Of a stretch of DNA of 64,000 nt, positions 1 through 9,176 are shown one piece after another. A program made the translations under genes and the position numbers. This stretch comes from Bacteroidota bacterium (GTDB lineage Bacteria > Bacteroidota > Bacteroidia > Sphingobacteriales > Sphingobacteriaceae): positions 1-64,000 of the forward strand of contig JAMFRP010000058.1 in NCBI GenBank assembly GCA_026224775.1, given 5' to 3'. The first letter of the stretch is position 1, and every line of letters begins with the position of its first letter. The notes under the pieces were generated by a model. That model was not told the origin of the DNA. It did not search any database and saw only the letters and a list, made by a program, of their open reading frames with translations.

Positions 1-1262
1 GAGCCCAAGGTATACAAGGTATTCAAGGCATTACGGGAGCAATTGGCGCGCGCGGTGCTACAGGTGTAACAGGAGCACAAGGTATAACCGGAGTTACCGG
101 AGTAACAGGAGCACAAGGATTACAAGGCTTTAGTGGCAACACTGGCGCTCAAGGTATTCAAGGCATAACCGGCGTGACCGGAACTCAAGGATTACAAGGT
201 ATACAAGGCGTTACTGGCAATACCGGAGCGCAAGGCATACAAGGTGTAACCGGAGTGACCGGGGCACAAGGCATACAGGGTATTCAGGGCATTACGGGTA
301 ATACTGGCATTACAGGGGCTCAAGGGATACAAGGTGTAACCGGAGTGACCGGAACTCAAGGCTTACAGGGTATTCAGGGCATTACGGGTAATACTGGCAT
401 TACAGGGACTCAAGGGATACAAGGTGTAACCGGAGTGACCGGAACTCAAGGCTTACAGGGTATTCAGGGCATTACGGGTAATACTGGAGCGCAAGGCTTA
501 CAAGGTATCCAAGGCGTTACTGGTAATACTGGAGCGCAAGGGATACAAGGTATAACGGGTGCTACTGGCTTTACCGGAGCACAAGGTATACAGGGTATTC
601 AAGGTGTAATGGGAATAACGGGTGCTCAAGGTATCCAAGGAATTACTGGTAATACCGGAGCTCAGGGCATACAGGGTATTCAAGGCGCAACCGGTAATAC
701 AGGAGCTCAAGGATTACAAGGTGTCACTGGCGTTACTGGGAATACTGGCGCGCAAGGTACTACTGGAGTTACCGGCCAACAAGGTGTAACCGGGGTTACA
801 GGAACAACTGGCTCTACGGGTGCTACAGGAGCAACCGGTGGTGCAGGAACAGCTAGTACCATTACAGGTATTCAATACACCGTTGCTACACATGGAGTAT
901 CAGCTTCCACACAACTCTATTTTAATCCAATTGCAAGTGGCGCCGGTACACTAGCTTCAGGGCTTGCAACCGGCTTAGGGACTGCTTTAGTACCCACCAC
1001 AACTGGCTGTCATGCTTATATAACTATTTACACTCCAAATACTATTACATGGACACTTGAAAAGGCAACATATAGCGGTGGGGTCGCTCCTACAGCGTCA
1101 AATTATACTGCAGCCGGCAGTAGTTGTTCTACCTCAAGTGGAACTCCTTCATGTACTATCGATGGAGGAATTGTGAATTCGGGCACAGCATTAACCTTAA
1201 ATTATGGTGGTACAAGTTCTGTTGTTGGAGTATTATTTACCACATCCTTCTCCTGCCAATAA
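1..1262 (+). CDS. Collagen-like Gly-X-Y repeat protein, 5'-truncated
   Basis: The reading frame is open from the left window edge (codons in phase with position 3), so the true start lies outside; a GTG at 174 is only an internal codon. About 280 codons are Gly-X-Y triplets dominated by GIQ, GAQ, GVT and GNT, as in bacterial collagen-like surface proteins. They are followed by a non-repetitive C-terminal domain of roughly 135 residues containing four Cys residues and rich in Thr, Ser and Gly. Function is unknown; such proteins are usually secreted or surface-attached, but the N-terminus that would show export is missing. The DNA is internally repetitive, so copy number may be variable or misassembled. 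A strong hairpin terminator follows the stop. Confidence 0.85.
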   Translation, partial: AQGIQGIQGITGAIGARGATGVTGAQGITGVTGVTGAQGLQGFSGNTGAQGIQGITGVTGTQGLQGIQGVTGNTGAQGIQGVTGVTGAQGIQGIQGITGNTGITGAQGIQGVTGVTGTQGLQGIQGITGNTGITGTQGIQGVTGVTGTQGLQGIQGITGNTGAQGLQGIQGVTGNTGAQGIQGITGATGFTGAQGIQGIQGVMGITGAQGIQGITGNTGAQGIQGIQGATGNTGAQGLQGVTGVTGNTGAQGTTGVTGQQGVTGVTGTTGSTGATGATGGAGTASTITGIQYTVATHGVSASTQLYFNPIASGAGTLASGLATGLGTALVPTTTGCHAYITIYTPNTITWTLEKATYSGGVAPTASNYTAAGSSCSTSSGTPSCTIDGGIVNSGTALTLNYGGTSSVVGVLFTTSFSCQ

Positions 1263-1282
1263 TTAATACTAAATTATATTTA

Positions 1283-1316
1283 AGAGCCTTCATAATATTA
1301 TGAAGGCTCTTTTTTG
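1283..1316 (+). terminator. Intrinsic terminator of the collagen-like gene
   Basis: A perfect 12-bp stem (AGAGCCTTCATA and its complement) with an ATAT loop at 1283-1310 runs into a T tract at 1308-1316, 20 bases after the stop codon. The following 250 bases up to the next gene show nothing recognisable. Confidence 0.9.
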
Positions 1317-1562
1317 TTTAATAGTATTTTCTAGAATATATAGATGATCATTAAAGGAGACTAACAAATAACTAATTAGTCACTTGTCAAACTAAAAGTT
1401 ATCTAAGTTGAATAATCGGGTTATGTGTAACTGCTGCTTCAGGATGCGAATCAATGTTAACTTAAGTTATGGTGCCTTATCAACACGAGTTAAAAACACA
1501 ACTATGTTTGGTTAAACTTTAGATGCTTCCAGGATAGGAAACAAAAAAAAATAGTCTATCTA

Positions 1563-3005
1563 TTATTTTGCTGGTTGATTAGATTTCAGTTGGATTAGCT
1601 GATCCAGCTGATCAATATTCAGGTTTTTAGCGATAATATGCTTTTCAACATCGAGCAGGTATAATGTTGGAATATCAGCGATATCATATAACTGAAGATA
1701 GTTAGGCACACCTTGTTTAGCTAGTGCTTGTTGAGCCTCGTCGGTTTGATATGCGAATATCCAATCGTTATTGAAGTGCTTAATATTCACATATTTTTTC
1801 ATTTCATTAATCAATACCCCGTTAACATTCATACAATAAATCTTAACACCCAATGCTTTCCACTTTGCCCGGTATATACTATCTATACGTGGTAATTCTT
1901 TTTGACAATGCGGACATGTTGGATCCCAAAAAACAATTAAAGTATAGGGAGATGAGATATTGTAAAGAGATACGGGTTTTCCGCTAATATCTGTCATATC
2001 AAGTGGTGGGGCCTTATCACCTACCTCATTTGCCATTAGTTGATAGACTCTGTCAAACAGCATTTTTTTTGCTGTTTGATTTAGCAAGATAGTATCACCC
2101 CTAAGAAAAAAATCATTAAAAAGGTATAATAACACCTTATTCTGCCCAGCATGCTGTGGATTAAAGTACTGATTAGTAAACTTTAACAGCAAGTAAGGAT
2201 ACATTTCTTTCCCTGTACGCGCATAAAGCAACATATACTGTAATGCATTAATAACAGAGTCTGATACCGGCGAAACGTAATATTTATAATAAGTATCTAT
2301 CTTATTTTCAAAGAATGGAGTATACAATAACCGATCATCATTAAAAGGAACATCATCCCAATAATGCTTCCTTATAAACTGTACCGCATTTAAGGTATCC
2401 TGCTTTGTTTTAAGTATATTTCCTTTTGGTAGCTTAGTTTGTTTACCCAAGGTTAACAAGAGAGCTGTTACAGATTTTGGTGCAACTCTGATAATGGAGT
2501 CCTTCAGTTTATCAAGGTTTAAATTAACCGATTGCTGCTTATTACTTATCAGCATACTATCTGCCTTGTTTTTTGCAGCTTTGTAAGCTGATGCTAAAAG
2601 TGCATTCTCCTTTATTATTGCTGTAGTTTTTTGTGAATAATCTTTTAAAAGATCATTATCTGGCGACCCTATAAACTTAACATTATTACGACTGGCAGTA
2701 TCAGCAATAATCTCAAATTGCTGGCCATCGGTCATTAAGAAATCAAAAAGCTTTTTTTTATCCGGAGAAACTACAAAATACAACCCATCCGTCAGTTGAT
2801 ATTTGTTTTTGAAGTGCCCCTCACTTTTTTCATTAAGATAAGCAGTATCAACAATAGTTTGTTTATTGCCGTAATATGCTCCCAAATAAATATTACAATT
2901 TACATAGGGAGTAATTTTTATGCTAATATTATGAGTTGGGTTTGATTGGCAAAATACAGAAGTTGCATATACTGATAAACAAAGAAAAAGCAAGTATCTT
3001 TTCAT
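1563..3005 (-). CDS. TlpA-like thioredoxin-fold protein (DUF4369/DUF5106 type)
   Basis: A 480-residue exported protein. Residues 1-19 form a signal peptide. An N-terminal beta-rich domain of DUF4369 type (about 25-125) and a helical DUF5106-like middle (about 200-320) precede a C-terminal thioredoxin fold with the redox motif CPHC at 364-367 after VFWDPT. Family members are periplasmic or membrane-anchored thiol-disulfide oxidoreductases; the client is unknown. It lies 35 bases downstream of porV on the same strand and is probably co-transcribed, which suggests envelope or secretion-related oxidative folding, but that link is inference. Domain assignment is from remembered family features, not a search. 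Confidence 0.8.
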   Translation of the reverse strand: MKRYLLFLCLSVYATSVFCQSNPTHNISIKITPYVNCNIYLGAYYGNKQTIVDTAYLNEKSEGHFKNKYQLTDGLYFVVSPDKKKLFDFLMTDGQQFEIIADTASRNNVKFIGSPDNDLLKDYSQKTTAIIKENALLASAYKAAKNKADSMLISNKQQSVNLNLDKLKDSIIRVAPKSVTALLLTLGKQTKLPKGNILKTKQDTLNAVQFIRKHYWDDVPFNDDRLLYTPFFENKIDTYYKYYVSPVSDSVINALQYMLLYARTGKEMYPYLLLKFTNQYFNPQHAGQNKVLLYLFNDFFLRGDTILLNQTAKKMLFDRVYQLMANEVGDKAPPLDMTDISGKPVSLYNISSPYTLIVFWDPTCPHCQKELPRIDSIYRAKWKALGVKIYCMNVNGVLINEMKKYVNIKHFNNDWIFAYQTDEAQQALAKQGVPNYLQLYDIADIPTLYLLDVEKHIIAKNLNIDQLDQLIQLKSNQPAK

Positions 3006-3040
3006 ACCACAAACACAAAGCGCTCTAAAAGTATATTTTA

Positions 3041-4171
3041 TTACTTAATGGATCCGAAACTATAATTTAAGGAAAAACGAACTCCGCCTGCTAAAGGGGT
3101 AGATTGTTCGCTAGCCGCAACATATGAAAAATCAAGCCCAAGGTTATCAAACCGGTAGCCAACACCAAACGTAAGGTAATGCCTATCGCCTTTATTAGGA
3201 TTTTCATACAGATAACCGGCCCTTAAAGCAAGTTGTTTGTTATACCAGTATTCCACACCTGGTGAAACGCTTATTTCCTGCAGTTCTTCTTTAAGGCCTC
3301 CAGGTGCATCGCTGAATGATTCGAAAATTCCATTCACAATTGATACATCCTGCCCATTGTCGGTTGTAGTCATCCCATTTACAGTATAGGTGCGTGGCGT
3401 AGGTACCAGCAGTTTATTTAAATCAACTGTAAAAGTAATTTTATTAAGATCATCCATATCCACCGTTTGTGCAGCACCAATTTTTAAATTGGTTGGCAAA
3501 AAGTAAGATGGCTGACCAATAGAATAACTCATTTTTGTACCGATATTGGATATATCAACACCAAATGCAAAATTACTTGCAGATCTGTAATACATCGAAG
3601 CATCGGCTGCAAAACCATTGGCTGCCGATGCCTGATTACCGCCCGCCCCTTGAGTCAGATCAGAATGAATATAACGCGCGGTTAATCCAAGTGAGAAGCC
3701 CTCACCAAATTTACGTGCCAATGAAACATCAAATGAATATTCATTAGGGTGTAAAGTACCTAGTGAATTAAAATTATTATCGTAACCATCAACATTACCT
3801 AAATCAAAATAGCGCATAGATGCGGCTATAGTATTACGATCATCAAGCTTTTTATAGTAACTTAGGTAACCTAAATTTATATCTGGGGTTAATTGACGCA
3901 TCCAGGGAGTGTACGATAATGAGATGTCGCTACTCTCAGTTACGAAGGCTAATTTTGATGGGTTCCAAAAAGTAGCGCTGGCATCTGGAGATATGGCTAC
4001 TCCCGCTTCACCCATGCCACCAGAACGGGCATCAGGCGTAATATCTAAAAATGGGACTGCTGTTGTAATGGCATTTCCTTTGCTTCCATTTATGTTTACT
4101 GCAGTATTTTGTGCTTTAACAAAAACAGAACAACCCAATAAGAAGGAAAATAAAAGTAAATATTTTACCAT
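3041..4171 (-). CDS. porV: Type IX secretion system outer membrane protein PorV
   Basis: A 376-residue beta-barrel protein of the PorV/LptO family. A signal peptide (about 1-20) is followed by the family-typical start of the mature protein, with VPFLDITPDARSGGMGEAGV near residues 39-58 and DASATFWNPSK shortly after. The C-terminus ends in alternating aromatic beta-strand sequence. In Bacteroidota PorV is the outer-membrane shuttle that delivers cargo from the T9SS translocon to the PorU signal peptidase attachment complex. PorU, its usual partner gene, is not in this window. The downstream neighbour is a thioredoxin-fold protein. The 240 bases upstream are very AT-rich and presumably carry the promoter, but no convincing -7 box was found there. 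Confidence 0.9.
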   Translation of the reverse strand: MVKYLLLFSFLLGCSVFVKAQNTAVNINGSKGNAITTAVPFLDITPDARSGGMGEAGVAISPDASATFWNPSKLAFVTESSDISLSYTPWMRQLTPDINLGYLSYYKKLDDRNTIAASMRYFDLGNVDGYDNNFNSLGTLHPNEYSFDVSLARKFGEGFSLGLTARYIHSDLTQGAGGNQASAANGFAADASMYYRSASNFAFGVDISNIGTKMSYSIGQPSYFLPTNLKIGAAQTVDMDDLNKITFTVDLNKLLVPTPRTYTVNGMTTTDNGQDVSIVNGIFESFSDAPGGLKEELQEISVSPGVEYWYNKQLALRAGYLYENPNKGDRHYLTFGVGYRFDNLGLDFSYVAASEQSTPLAGGVRFSLNYSFGSIK

Positions 4172-4333
4172 ATTAGAAACTGTGATAAGGTTAGTGATTT
4201 ACATAATCATAAGTATATAAAAACACATATTAATAGTGTTTTTATTAATACTAATAAAAATTTATTAAAGATAAATGGTTATATAGATAATTCCTAATTT
4301 AAAGCATTTTTTTGCAATAAATATTATAACCAT

Positions 4334-4363
4334 AAATAATTAATGTGGTCGAATCCGATCACA
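4334..4363 (-). terminator. Candidate terminator after the fatty-acid operon
   Basis: On the minus strand an 8-bp stem with one G-U pair (TGTGATCG with CGACCACA, loop GATT, 4344-4363) is followed by TTAATTATTT. It lies about 47 bases past the stop of the dienoyl-CoA-reductase-like gene. The stem is short and the T run is broken, so this is a weak call. Confidence 0.4.
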
Positions 4364-4409
4364 TGCAAAAAGGATTCATGCCTAATAGGTTAGGCTCTTT
4401 ATATGTTGC

Positions 4410-5303
4410 TTAGTTAGCCTTACGAGTAGCCTGCTCTATACTATCCCACATTTCATCAGGAACCATTTCCAACGCACTAAACTGACCAGCACCTTGCAAC
4501 CATTCACCGCCATCAATGGTTATAACCTCACCGTTAATATAGCCCGAAAAATTGGACACCAAAAAAGCGGCAAGATTAGCAAGTTCCTGATGTTCTCCTA
4601 CCCTTTTTAGCGGTACTCTATTCTTAAAGTCGAACTTCTTAGCCATATCTCCAGGTAATAAACGCTCCCAGGCACCTTTAGTTGGAAAAGGCCCCGGCGC
4701 TATGGCATTGGTTCTAATACCGTGCCTACCCCACTCAACTGCCAATGACCGGGTCATGGCTAATACCCCACCTTTAGCGCAGGCTGATGGCACCACATAA
4801 GCCGAGCCTGTGAAAGCATAAGTAGTCACGATATTTAAAATATTGCCAGGTATTTTCTCTGCTATCCAATATTTACCTAAGGCAAGCGAGCAGTTAGCAG
4901 ATCCTTTTAAAACAATATCGATTACCGCTGAAAACGCATTAGGAGATAATCTTTCTGTTGGAGAAATGAAATTACCGGCGGCGTTGTTCATCAATGCATC
5001 TACTCTCCCAAAAGCATTAATTGCTTGTTTAAGCATATTTTCTACTTCTTCATACTTACGGACGTCGCAAGCCACTGCAACTACCTTACCACCTGTTTCT
5101 GCCTCCATTTCATCGGCGGCTTGTTTCAATACATCCAATTTGCGACTGGTAATAACCAGATTAGCCCCTAGCTTTAGGAAGTAAGTGCCCATTGAACGAC
5201 CAAGACCTGTACCGCCACCAGTTATAATTATCGTTTTACCTTTCAGGGCATCATCCCTTAACATACCCTGATATGCAGTAATTGTACTAGTATTCTCGCT
5301 CAT
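4410..5303 (-). CDS. SDR oxidoreductase, 2,4-dienoyl-CoA reductase-like
   Basis: A 297-residue short-chain dehydrogenase with the nucleotide-binding motif TGGGTGLG (28-35) and NNAAG (106-110). The usual SDR YxxxK is absent: the residue four before Lys177 is Ser173, and a Tyr sits at 162, fifteen before the Lys. This Tyr/Ser/Lys spacing is that of mitochondrial/peroxisomal 2,4-dienoyl-CoA reductases (DECR family), which remove double bonds during oxidation of polyunsaturated acyl-CoAs. The start overlaps the upstream isomerase stop by one base (TAATG), so the two are translationally coupled. Together they supply the auxiliary enzymes for unsaturated fatty acids in the operon. The product assignment is by motif spacing; substrate is inferred. 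Confidence 0.82.
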   Translation of the reverse strand: MSENTSTITAYQGMLRDDALKGKTIIITGGGTGLGRSMGTYFLKLGANLVITSRKLDVLKQAADEMEAETGGKVVAVACDVRKYEEVENMLKQAINAFGRVDALMNNAAGNFISPTERLSPNAFSAVIDIVLKGSANCSLALGKYWIAEKIPGNILNIVTTYAFTGSAYVVPSACAKGGVLAMTRSLAVEWGRHGIRTNAIAPGPFPTKGAWERLLPGDMAKKFDFKNRVPLKRVGEHQELANLAAFLVSNFSGYINGEVITIDGGEWLQGAGQFSALEMVPDEMWDSIEQATRKAN

Positions 5304-6064
5304 TATTTGGATTTTAATTTTTCAATCATCATTTGCAAACCTTTCCTGGTTTCAGGCGCCCACCATTGTTTAAGCATTATATTTAATATTTCTGATTGAT
5401 CTTGTTTTAAATTCTTTATTAACCCAGTACGCAAATTCATTTTACTTGTACTCCAGGTAATGGGGTTAAATTGCATTAAGGCTCTTACCTTTTTCTCAGC
5501 TACATATTGTAAATTTTCTGCCGTACATATTTCATCTATCAACCCTGCGCTATGTGCTTCCATTGGATTCAGTAATTTGCCTTCCAGTATATATTGGTAG
5601 GCTCTTCGCTCGCCAACACAAGCTGAATACAGTTTAAAAATACTATCAGGTACTATAATACCAACTGGTATTTCATTTAGGCCGATGATAAATTGCCCCT
5701 CAACCATCACCCGGTAATCGCAGCATAAGGCAATAACACATCCACCTGCCGGGCTATGACCATTTATAGCAGCTATCAAAGGTTTTTTAAATGCAGCTAA
5801 TGCGCCGGGTAGTGCTAAAAAATCTATCCAAAATTGTTTTATCTGTTCTTCATCATAATCATAAGCTTCAATCAAATCTATACCCGATGAAAAAAAGCCA
5901 GGTTTACCGGTGATGATTAATCCACCCACGCTATCATCCTCATTTAATTGCCTGATGCAAGCAACCAGTTCCTCAACCATTTGATGATTGATAGGATTGG
6001 AACGCCCCCTATCTAAAGTGAGCGTTGCCAGTCCGTTACTGGTGGTTATTTGAACTGTACTCAT
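5303..6064 (-). CDS. Crotonase-fold delta3-delta2-enoyl-CoA isomerase-like protein
   Basis: A 253-residue crotonase-family protein. PAGGCVIALCCDYRVM (105-120) followed by IGLNE with Glu131 resembles mitochondrial enoyl-CoA isomerase ECI1. The first catalytic Glu of hydratases (GGGCE position) is Val110 here, while the second Glu is kept as Glu131; a single Glu is the isomerase pattern. This argues that it shifts 3-enoyl-CoA to 2-trans-enoyl-CoA rather than hydrating. It lies 4 bases after the acyl-CoA ligase gene and is coupled to the dienoyl-CoA-reductase-like gene. A general enoyl-CoA hydratase annotation is the likely default in databases; the residue pattern favours isomerase. Confidence 0.8.
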   Translation of the reverse strand: MSTVQITTSNGLATLTLDRGRSNPINHQMVEELVACIRQLNEDDSVGGLIITGKPGFFSSGIDLIEAYDYDEEQIKQFWIDFLALPGALAAFKKPLIAAINGHSPAGGCVIALCCDYRVMVEGQFIIGLNEIPVGIIVPDSIFKLYSACVGERRAYQYILEGKLLNPMEAHSAGLIDEICTAENLQYVAEKKVRALMQFNPITWSTSKMNLRTGLIKNLKQDQSEILNIMLKQWWAPETRKGLQMMIEKLKSK

Positions 6065-6068
6065 AATA

Positions 6069-7889
6069 TTAGTTAGATGCTACTAATGAGGGGTTTTCAT
6101 TCGTCTCGCCAGCATACATTCTTTCAATTTCAGCATCGTATTTCTCCATAATAACTTTGCGTTTCATCTTACCTGTTGGTGTAAGTTCGCCACTATCTAT
6201 CGACCATTCATTAGGTAGTAATGTAATCTTCTTCACCTGTTCAACGTGGTTAAATTCAGGATTAAAAGCATCTATAGCTTTTTGATATAAAGCGATTACC
6301 CTTTTATCTTTGATCAACTCATCATGAGTGGTAAACGGAATATCATTTTGCTTGCACCATGGTAAAAGATTGGTGTATGAGGGCACAATGAGGGCCGCCG
6401 TAAATTTTTTACCAGCCCCAACTACCATCATTTGCTCAATAAAATGGTTCTCCTTCATCTTATTCTCGATAGGCAATGGAGCTACATATTTACCGCCGGA
6501 TGTTTTAAAAATCTCCTTTTTGCGATCCGTAATTTTAAGGAAACCATTCGCGTCTAATTCGCCAATATCGCCTGTATAAAACCAACCATCCTGTATAACC
6601 TCGGCAGTTAATTCCGGGTTTTTATAGTAGCCAAGCATAACGTTTGGCCCTTTGCATAATATTTCCCCATCAGTAGCGATTTTAACTTCTACACTATTTA
6701 ATAATGTCCCTACTGTGCCAAATTTCCTGCCTGATATATTGTAATGATTTACTGTGATAACGGGCGACGTTTCGGTTAGCCCGTAGCCTTCCAGAACCAC
6801 CATGCCTGATGCTGTAAATATTTTTTCGAGTTTAATTTGTGTGGCCGAACTACCAACAACAATAGCTTTAACATTGCCCCCCATTGCAGCCCGCCATTTG
6901 CTGTAAACCAATTTGTCGGCGATTACTAATTTAAGTTTGTACCAGGCGCTATTGCCTGTTAATTCAAATTGCTCTGCCAATTTAACCGACCATAAGAATA
7001 TCTTTTTCTTGGCGCCGGTAAGCTTTTGGCCTTCAGCCATGATTCGTTCAAATATCTTTTCGAGCAAACGTGGTACCGAGGTAAAAATAGACGGTTTAAC
7101 ATCGCGAATATTAGCACCGATCGTTTCTATACTTTCGGCATAAGAAATGGAAAAACCATAAAAAAGATAAATGTAGGTACACATTTTCTCGAAAATATGA
7201 TTCAGTGGCAAGAAACTAAAAGCGCGTTTATCTGTAATTGGAACTTCTGCAAGTATATCGCCTGAATCAAAAACATTACTCAGAATATTTTTATGGCTTA
7301 ACATCACCCCCTTTGGCCTACCTGTGGTGCCTGAGGTATAGATTATGGTCGCTAAATCATTCTCTGTTATTTTACTGCTCGTGTCTTTTATTCTTTGCTG
7401 ATGATTATCTGTTAGTGGTTTTAATAAAGTACGCCAATTAATGCAACCCTCTACCTGATCAAAAGAATAAACACCTTTTAATGAAGGTAAATTAGCTTTC
7501 ACCTGCCCTATCTTACCGCATAGCTCATCATTACTAACAAACATTAGTTTTACTTCTGCTTCGCTTAGTATTTGTTCAATTTCCTTGGTGCTGGTGTTAG
7601 GATACAGCGGAACTAAAACCGCACCCGTTAGTTGCACAGCCAAATCAACTATTACCCATTCAGGTCGGCCGTTGCCAATAAGTCCAACTTTGTCTCTACC
7701 CTCATTAGTACCGTCACCCGCAGATATCCCCATGTCCATCAAAGAGATAGCTAGTTGATAAATCATAGTATGCACGTCTTGTGTACTGTACGTGTGCCAG
7801 TTGCCGTTTTCTTTCGCAATTAAAAAATCGGCACGCGGCTGGTTGGCCTGTATCGCCATGCAATCAAATAATCTTGTCGCTTTTTCCAT
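6069..7889 (-). CDS. fadD: Long-chain fatty acid--CoA ligase
   Basis: A 606-residue AMP-forming acyl-CoA synthetase. The P-loop-like motif IIYTSGTTGRPKG lies at 182-194; GYGLTETSP marks the adenylation core and GWFYTGDIGELDANGFL plus DRKKEIFKTSGGKYV mark the hinge and C-terminal lid with its Lys. Length and the lid sequence match the long-chain FadD15/ACSL-like subgroup common in Bacteroidota. It activates free fatty acids as acyl-CoA with ATP at the cytoplasmic face of the membrane, feeding the oxidation enzymes of the same operon. It follows the thiolase gene by 27 bases and precedes the isomerase by 4. Confidence 0.93.
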   Translation of the reverse strand: MEKATRLFDCMAIQANQPRADFLIAKENGNWHTYSTQDVHTMIYQLAISLMDMGISAGDGTNEGRDKVGLIGNGRPEWVIVDLAVQLTGAVLVPLYPNTSTKEIEQILSEAEVKLMFVSNDELCGKIGQVKANLPSLKGVYSFDQVEGCINWRTLLKPLTDNHQQRIKDTSSKITENDLATIIYTSGTTGRPKGVMLSHKNILSNVFDSGDILAEVPITDKRAFSFLPLNHIFEKMCTYIYLFYGFSISYAESIETIGANIRDVKPSIFTSVPRLLEKIFERIMAEGQKLTGAKKKIFLWSVKLAEQFELTGNSAWYKLKLVIADKLVYSKWRAAMGGNVKAIVVGSSATQIKLEKIFTASGMVVLEGYGLTETSPVITVNHYNISGRKFGTVGTLLNSVEVKIATDGEILCKGPNVMLGYYKNPELTAEVIQDGWFYTGDIGELDANGFLKITDRKKEIFKTSGGKYVAPLPIENKMKENHFIEQMMVVGAGKKFTAALIVPSYTNLLPWCKQNDIPFTTHDELIKDKRVIALYQKAIDAFNPEFNHVEQVKKITLLPNEWSIDSGELTPTGKMKRKVIMEKYDAEIERMYAGETNENPSLVASN

Positions 7890-7916
7890 CTTGCTATCGT
7901 TTTATCGGCTTATATA

Positions 7917-9092
7917 TTATAACATTTCAAATATTCCGGCTGCGCCCTGGCCTGTTCCCACACACATGGTTACCATGCCATACTTTTTATCCCGTTTCTT
8001 CAATTCATTAAAAAGCTGTACAGAAAGCTTCGCGCCGCTGCAACCAAGTGGGTGGCCCAGTGCAATAGCTCCTCCATTTACGTTGATCAAGTCGGGATTA
8101 AGATTTAGGCCTTTTATTACTGCAAGCGATTGCGAAGCAAAAGCCTCATTCAACTCGAACAGATCAATTTCTTCTTGTTTAATGCCTGATTTCTCCAACA
8201 CCTTTGGGATAGCATAAAGCGGCCCGATTCCCATAATACGTGGAGGCACACCAACAACCGCATAATCAACCAAACGAGCAATTGGGTTAAGGTTATTTTG
8301 CTTCATGAAACGCTCGCTTACCACCATTACAAAAGCTGCACCATCGCTGGTTTGTGATGAGTTACCCGCGGTAACCACACCCTTAGCATCAAAAACCGGT
8401 TTTAATTTTGCCAATGCATCAATCGAAGTGTCGGCACGTGGCCCTTCGTCTGTATCTATTTTGAAATCCCTTTTCTTTTTCTTGCCGCTTTCGTCAACAT
8501 AAATCTCGGTAATATTCACGGGTACAATTTCATCTTTAAACCTGCCGGATGTAATTGCCTTAATGGCTTTTTGATGTGAATTGTAAGCAAACTGATCCTG
8601 TTCTTCGCGACTGACGTTATATTCTTTCGCAACAGCTTCGGCTGTTAAGCCCATGCCCCAGTAATAATCAGGATGAGCCAATGCAACATCTGCATTTGGA
8701 ACGATACGCCAGCCACCCATAGGTAGTAAACTCATGCTTTCAACCCCACCGGCAATAATACAATCGGATATACCGGCATGTATTTTTGCTGACGCGATAG
8801 CAATGGTTTCTAATCCAGAAGCACAATATCTGTTCACGGTCATCCCGGGTACTTTATCAGTATCTAGTGCCATTAATGATATTAACCGGGCCACGTTTAA
8901 ACCTTGTTCCGCTTCGGGTGTAGCGTTACCTACAATAACATCCTCAATCTGGTCTTTATCCACGTTAGGTACTGATGCCATCAAATGCTTAATAACATCC
9001 GCGGCAAGCGTATCCGGTCGAGTAAATCTAAAACCACCACGAGTTGCCTTCCCTACTGCGCTGCGGCTTGCTGCCACTATATATGCGTTCAT
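7917..9092 (-). CDS. fadA: Acetyl-CoA C-acyltransferase (3-ketoacyl-CoA thiolase)
   Basis: A 391-residue thiolase with the full catalytic set: acyl-accepting Cys90 in NRYCASGLE, His347 in GHPLGCSGA and Cys377 in MCVGTGQG. Length is typical. It performs the last step of beta-oxidation, thiolytic release of acetyl-CoA. The gene follows the fused dehydrogenase/hydratase gene, the same HAD/ECH then thiolase order as Bacillus fadN-fadA. The 84-base gap between the two holds an inverted repeat (9115-9158) that could tune relative expression. Confidence 0.95.
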   Translation of the reverse strand: MNAYIVAASRSAVGKATRGGFRFTRPDTLAADVIKHLMASVPNVDKDQIEDVIVGNATPEAEQGLNVARLISLMALDTDKVPGMTVNRYCASGLETIAIASAKIHAGISDCIIAGGVESMSLLPMGGWRIVPNADVALAHPDYYWGMGLTAEAVAKEYNVSREEQDQFAYNSHQKAIKAITSGRFKDEIVPVNITEIYVDESGKKKKRDFKIDTDEGPRADTSIDALAKLKPVFDAKGVVTAGNSSQTSDGAAFVMVVSERFMKQNNLNPIARLVDYAVVGVPPRIMGIGPLYAIPKVLEKSGIKQEEIDLFELNEAFASQSLAVIKGLNLNPDLINVNGGAIALGHPLGCSGAKLSVQLFNELKKRDKKYGMVTMCVGTGQGAAGIFEML

Positions 9093-9114
9093 AATTTTTT
9101 AGATTTTAGTAGCG

Positions 9115-9158
9115 AGTATCAAGTATCAAGACATAAAAAAAACTTGATACCTGATACT
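9115..9158. repeat. Palindromic intergenic repeat built from TTGATACT words
   Basis: Two 16-base arms (9115-9130 and 9143-9158) are inverted with a single G-U mismatch and an A-rich 12-base loop; each arm is itself two copies of a GTATCA/TGATAC word, and a further CTTGATACT follows at 9164-9172. It lies between fadN-like and fadA inside one operon, so its transcript would form a long hairpin. Architecture resembles REP-like mobile palindromes rather than a terminator (no T run after the hairpin on the minus strand). Confidence 0.7.
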
Positions 9159-9176
9159 AACTACTTGATACTATAA

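Noticed and set aside
498..710. Minus-strand ORF within the collagen-like gene
   Set aside because: It is the mirror of the Gly-X-Y repeat and has no start context or family.
1..850. Repeated units suggesting a CRISPR-like array
   Set aside because: Repeats are in phase with codons and vary as Gly-X-Y triplets; no spacers or cas genes.
5303..6064. Annotation as enoyl-CoA hydratase
   Set aside because: The first catalytic Glu is replaced by Val110, and hydration is already supplied by the fused protein at 9177-11558.
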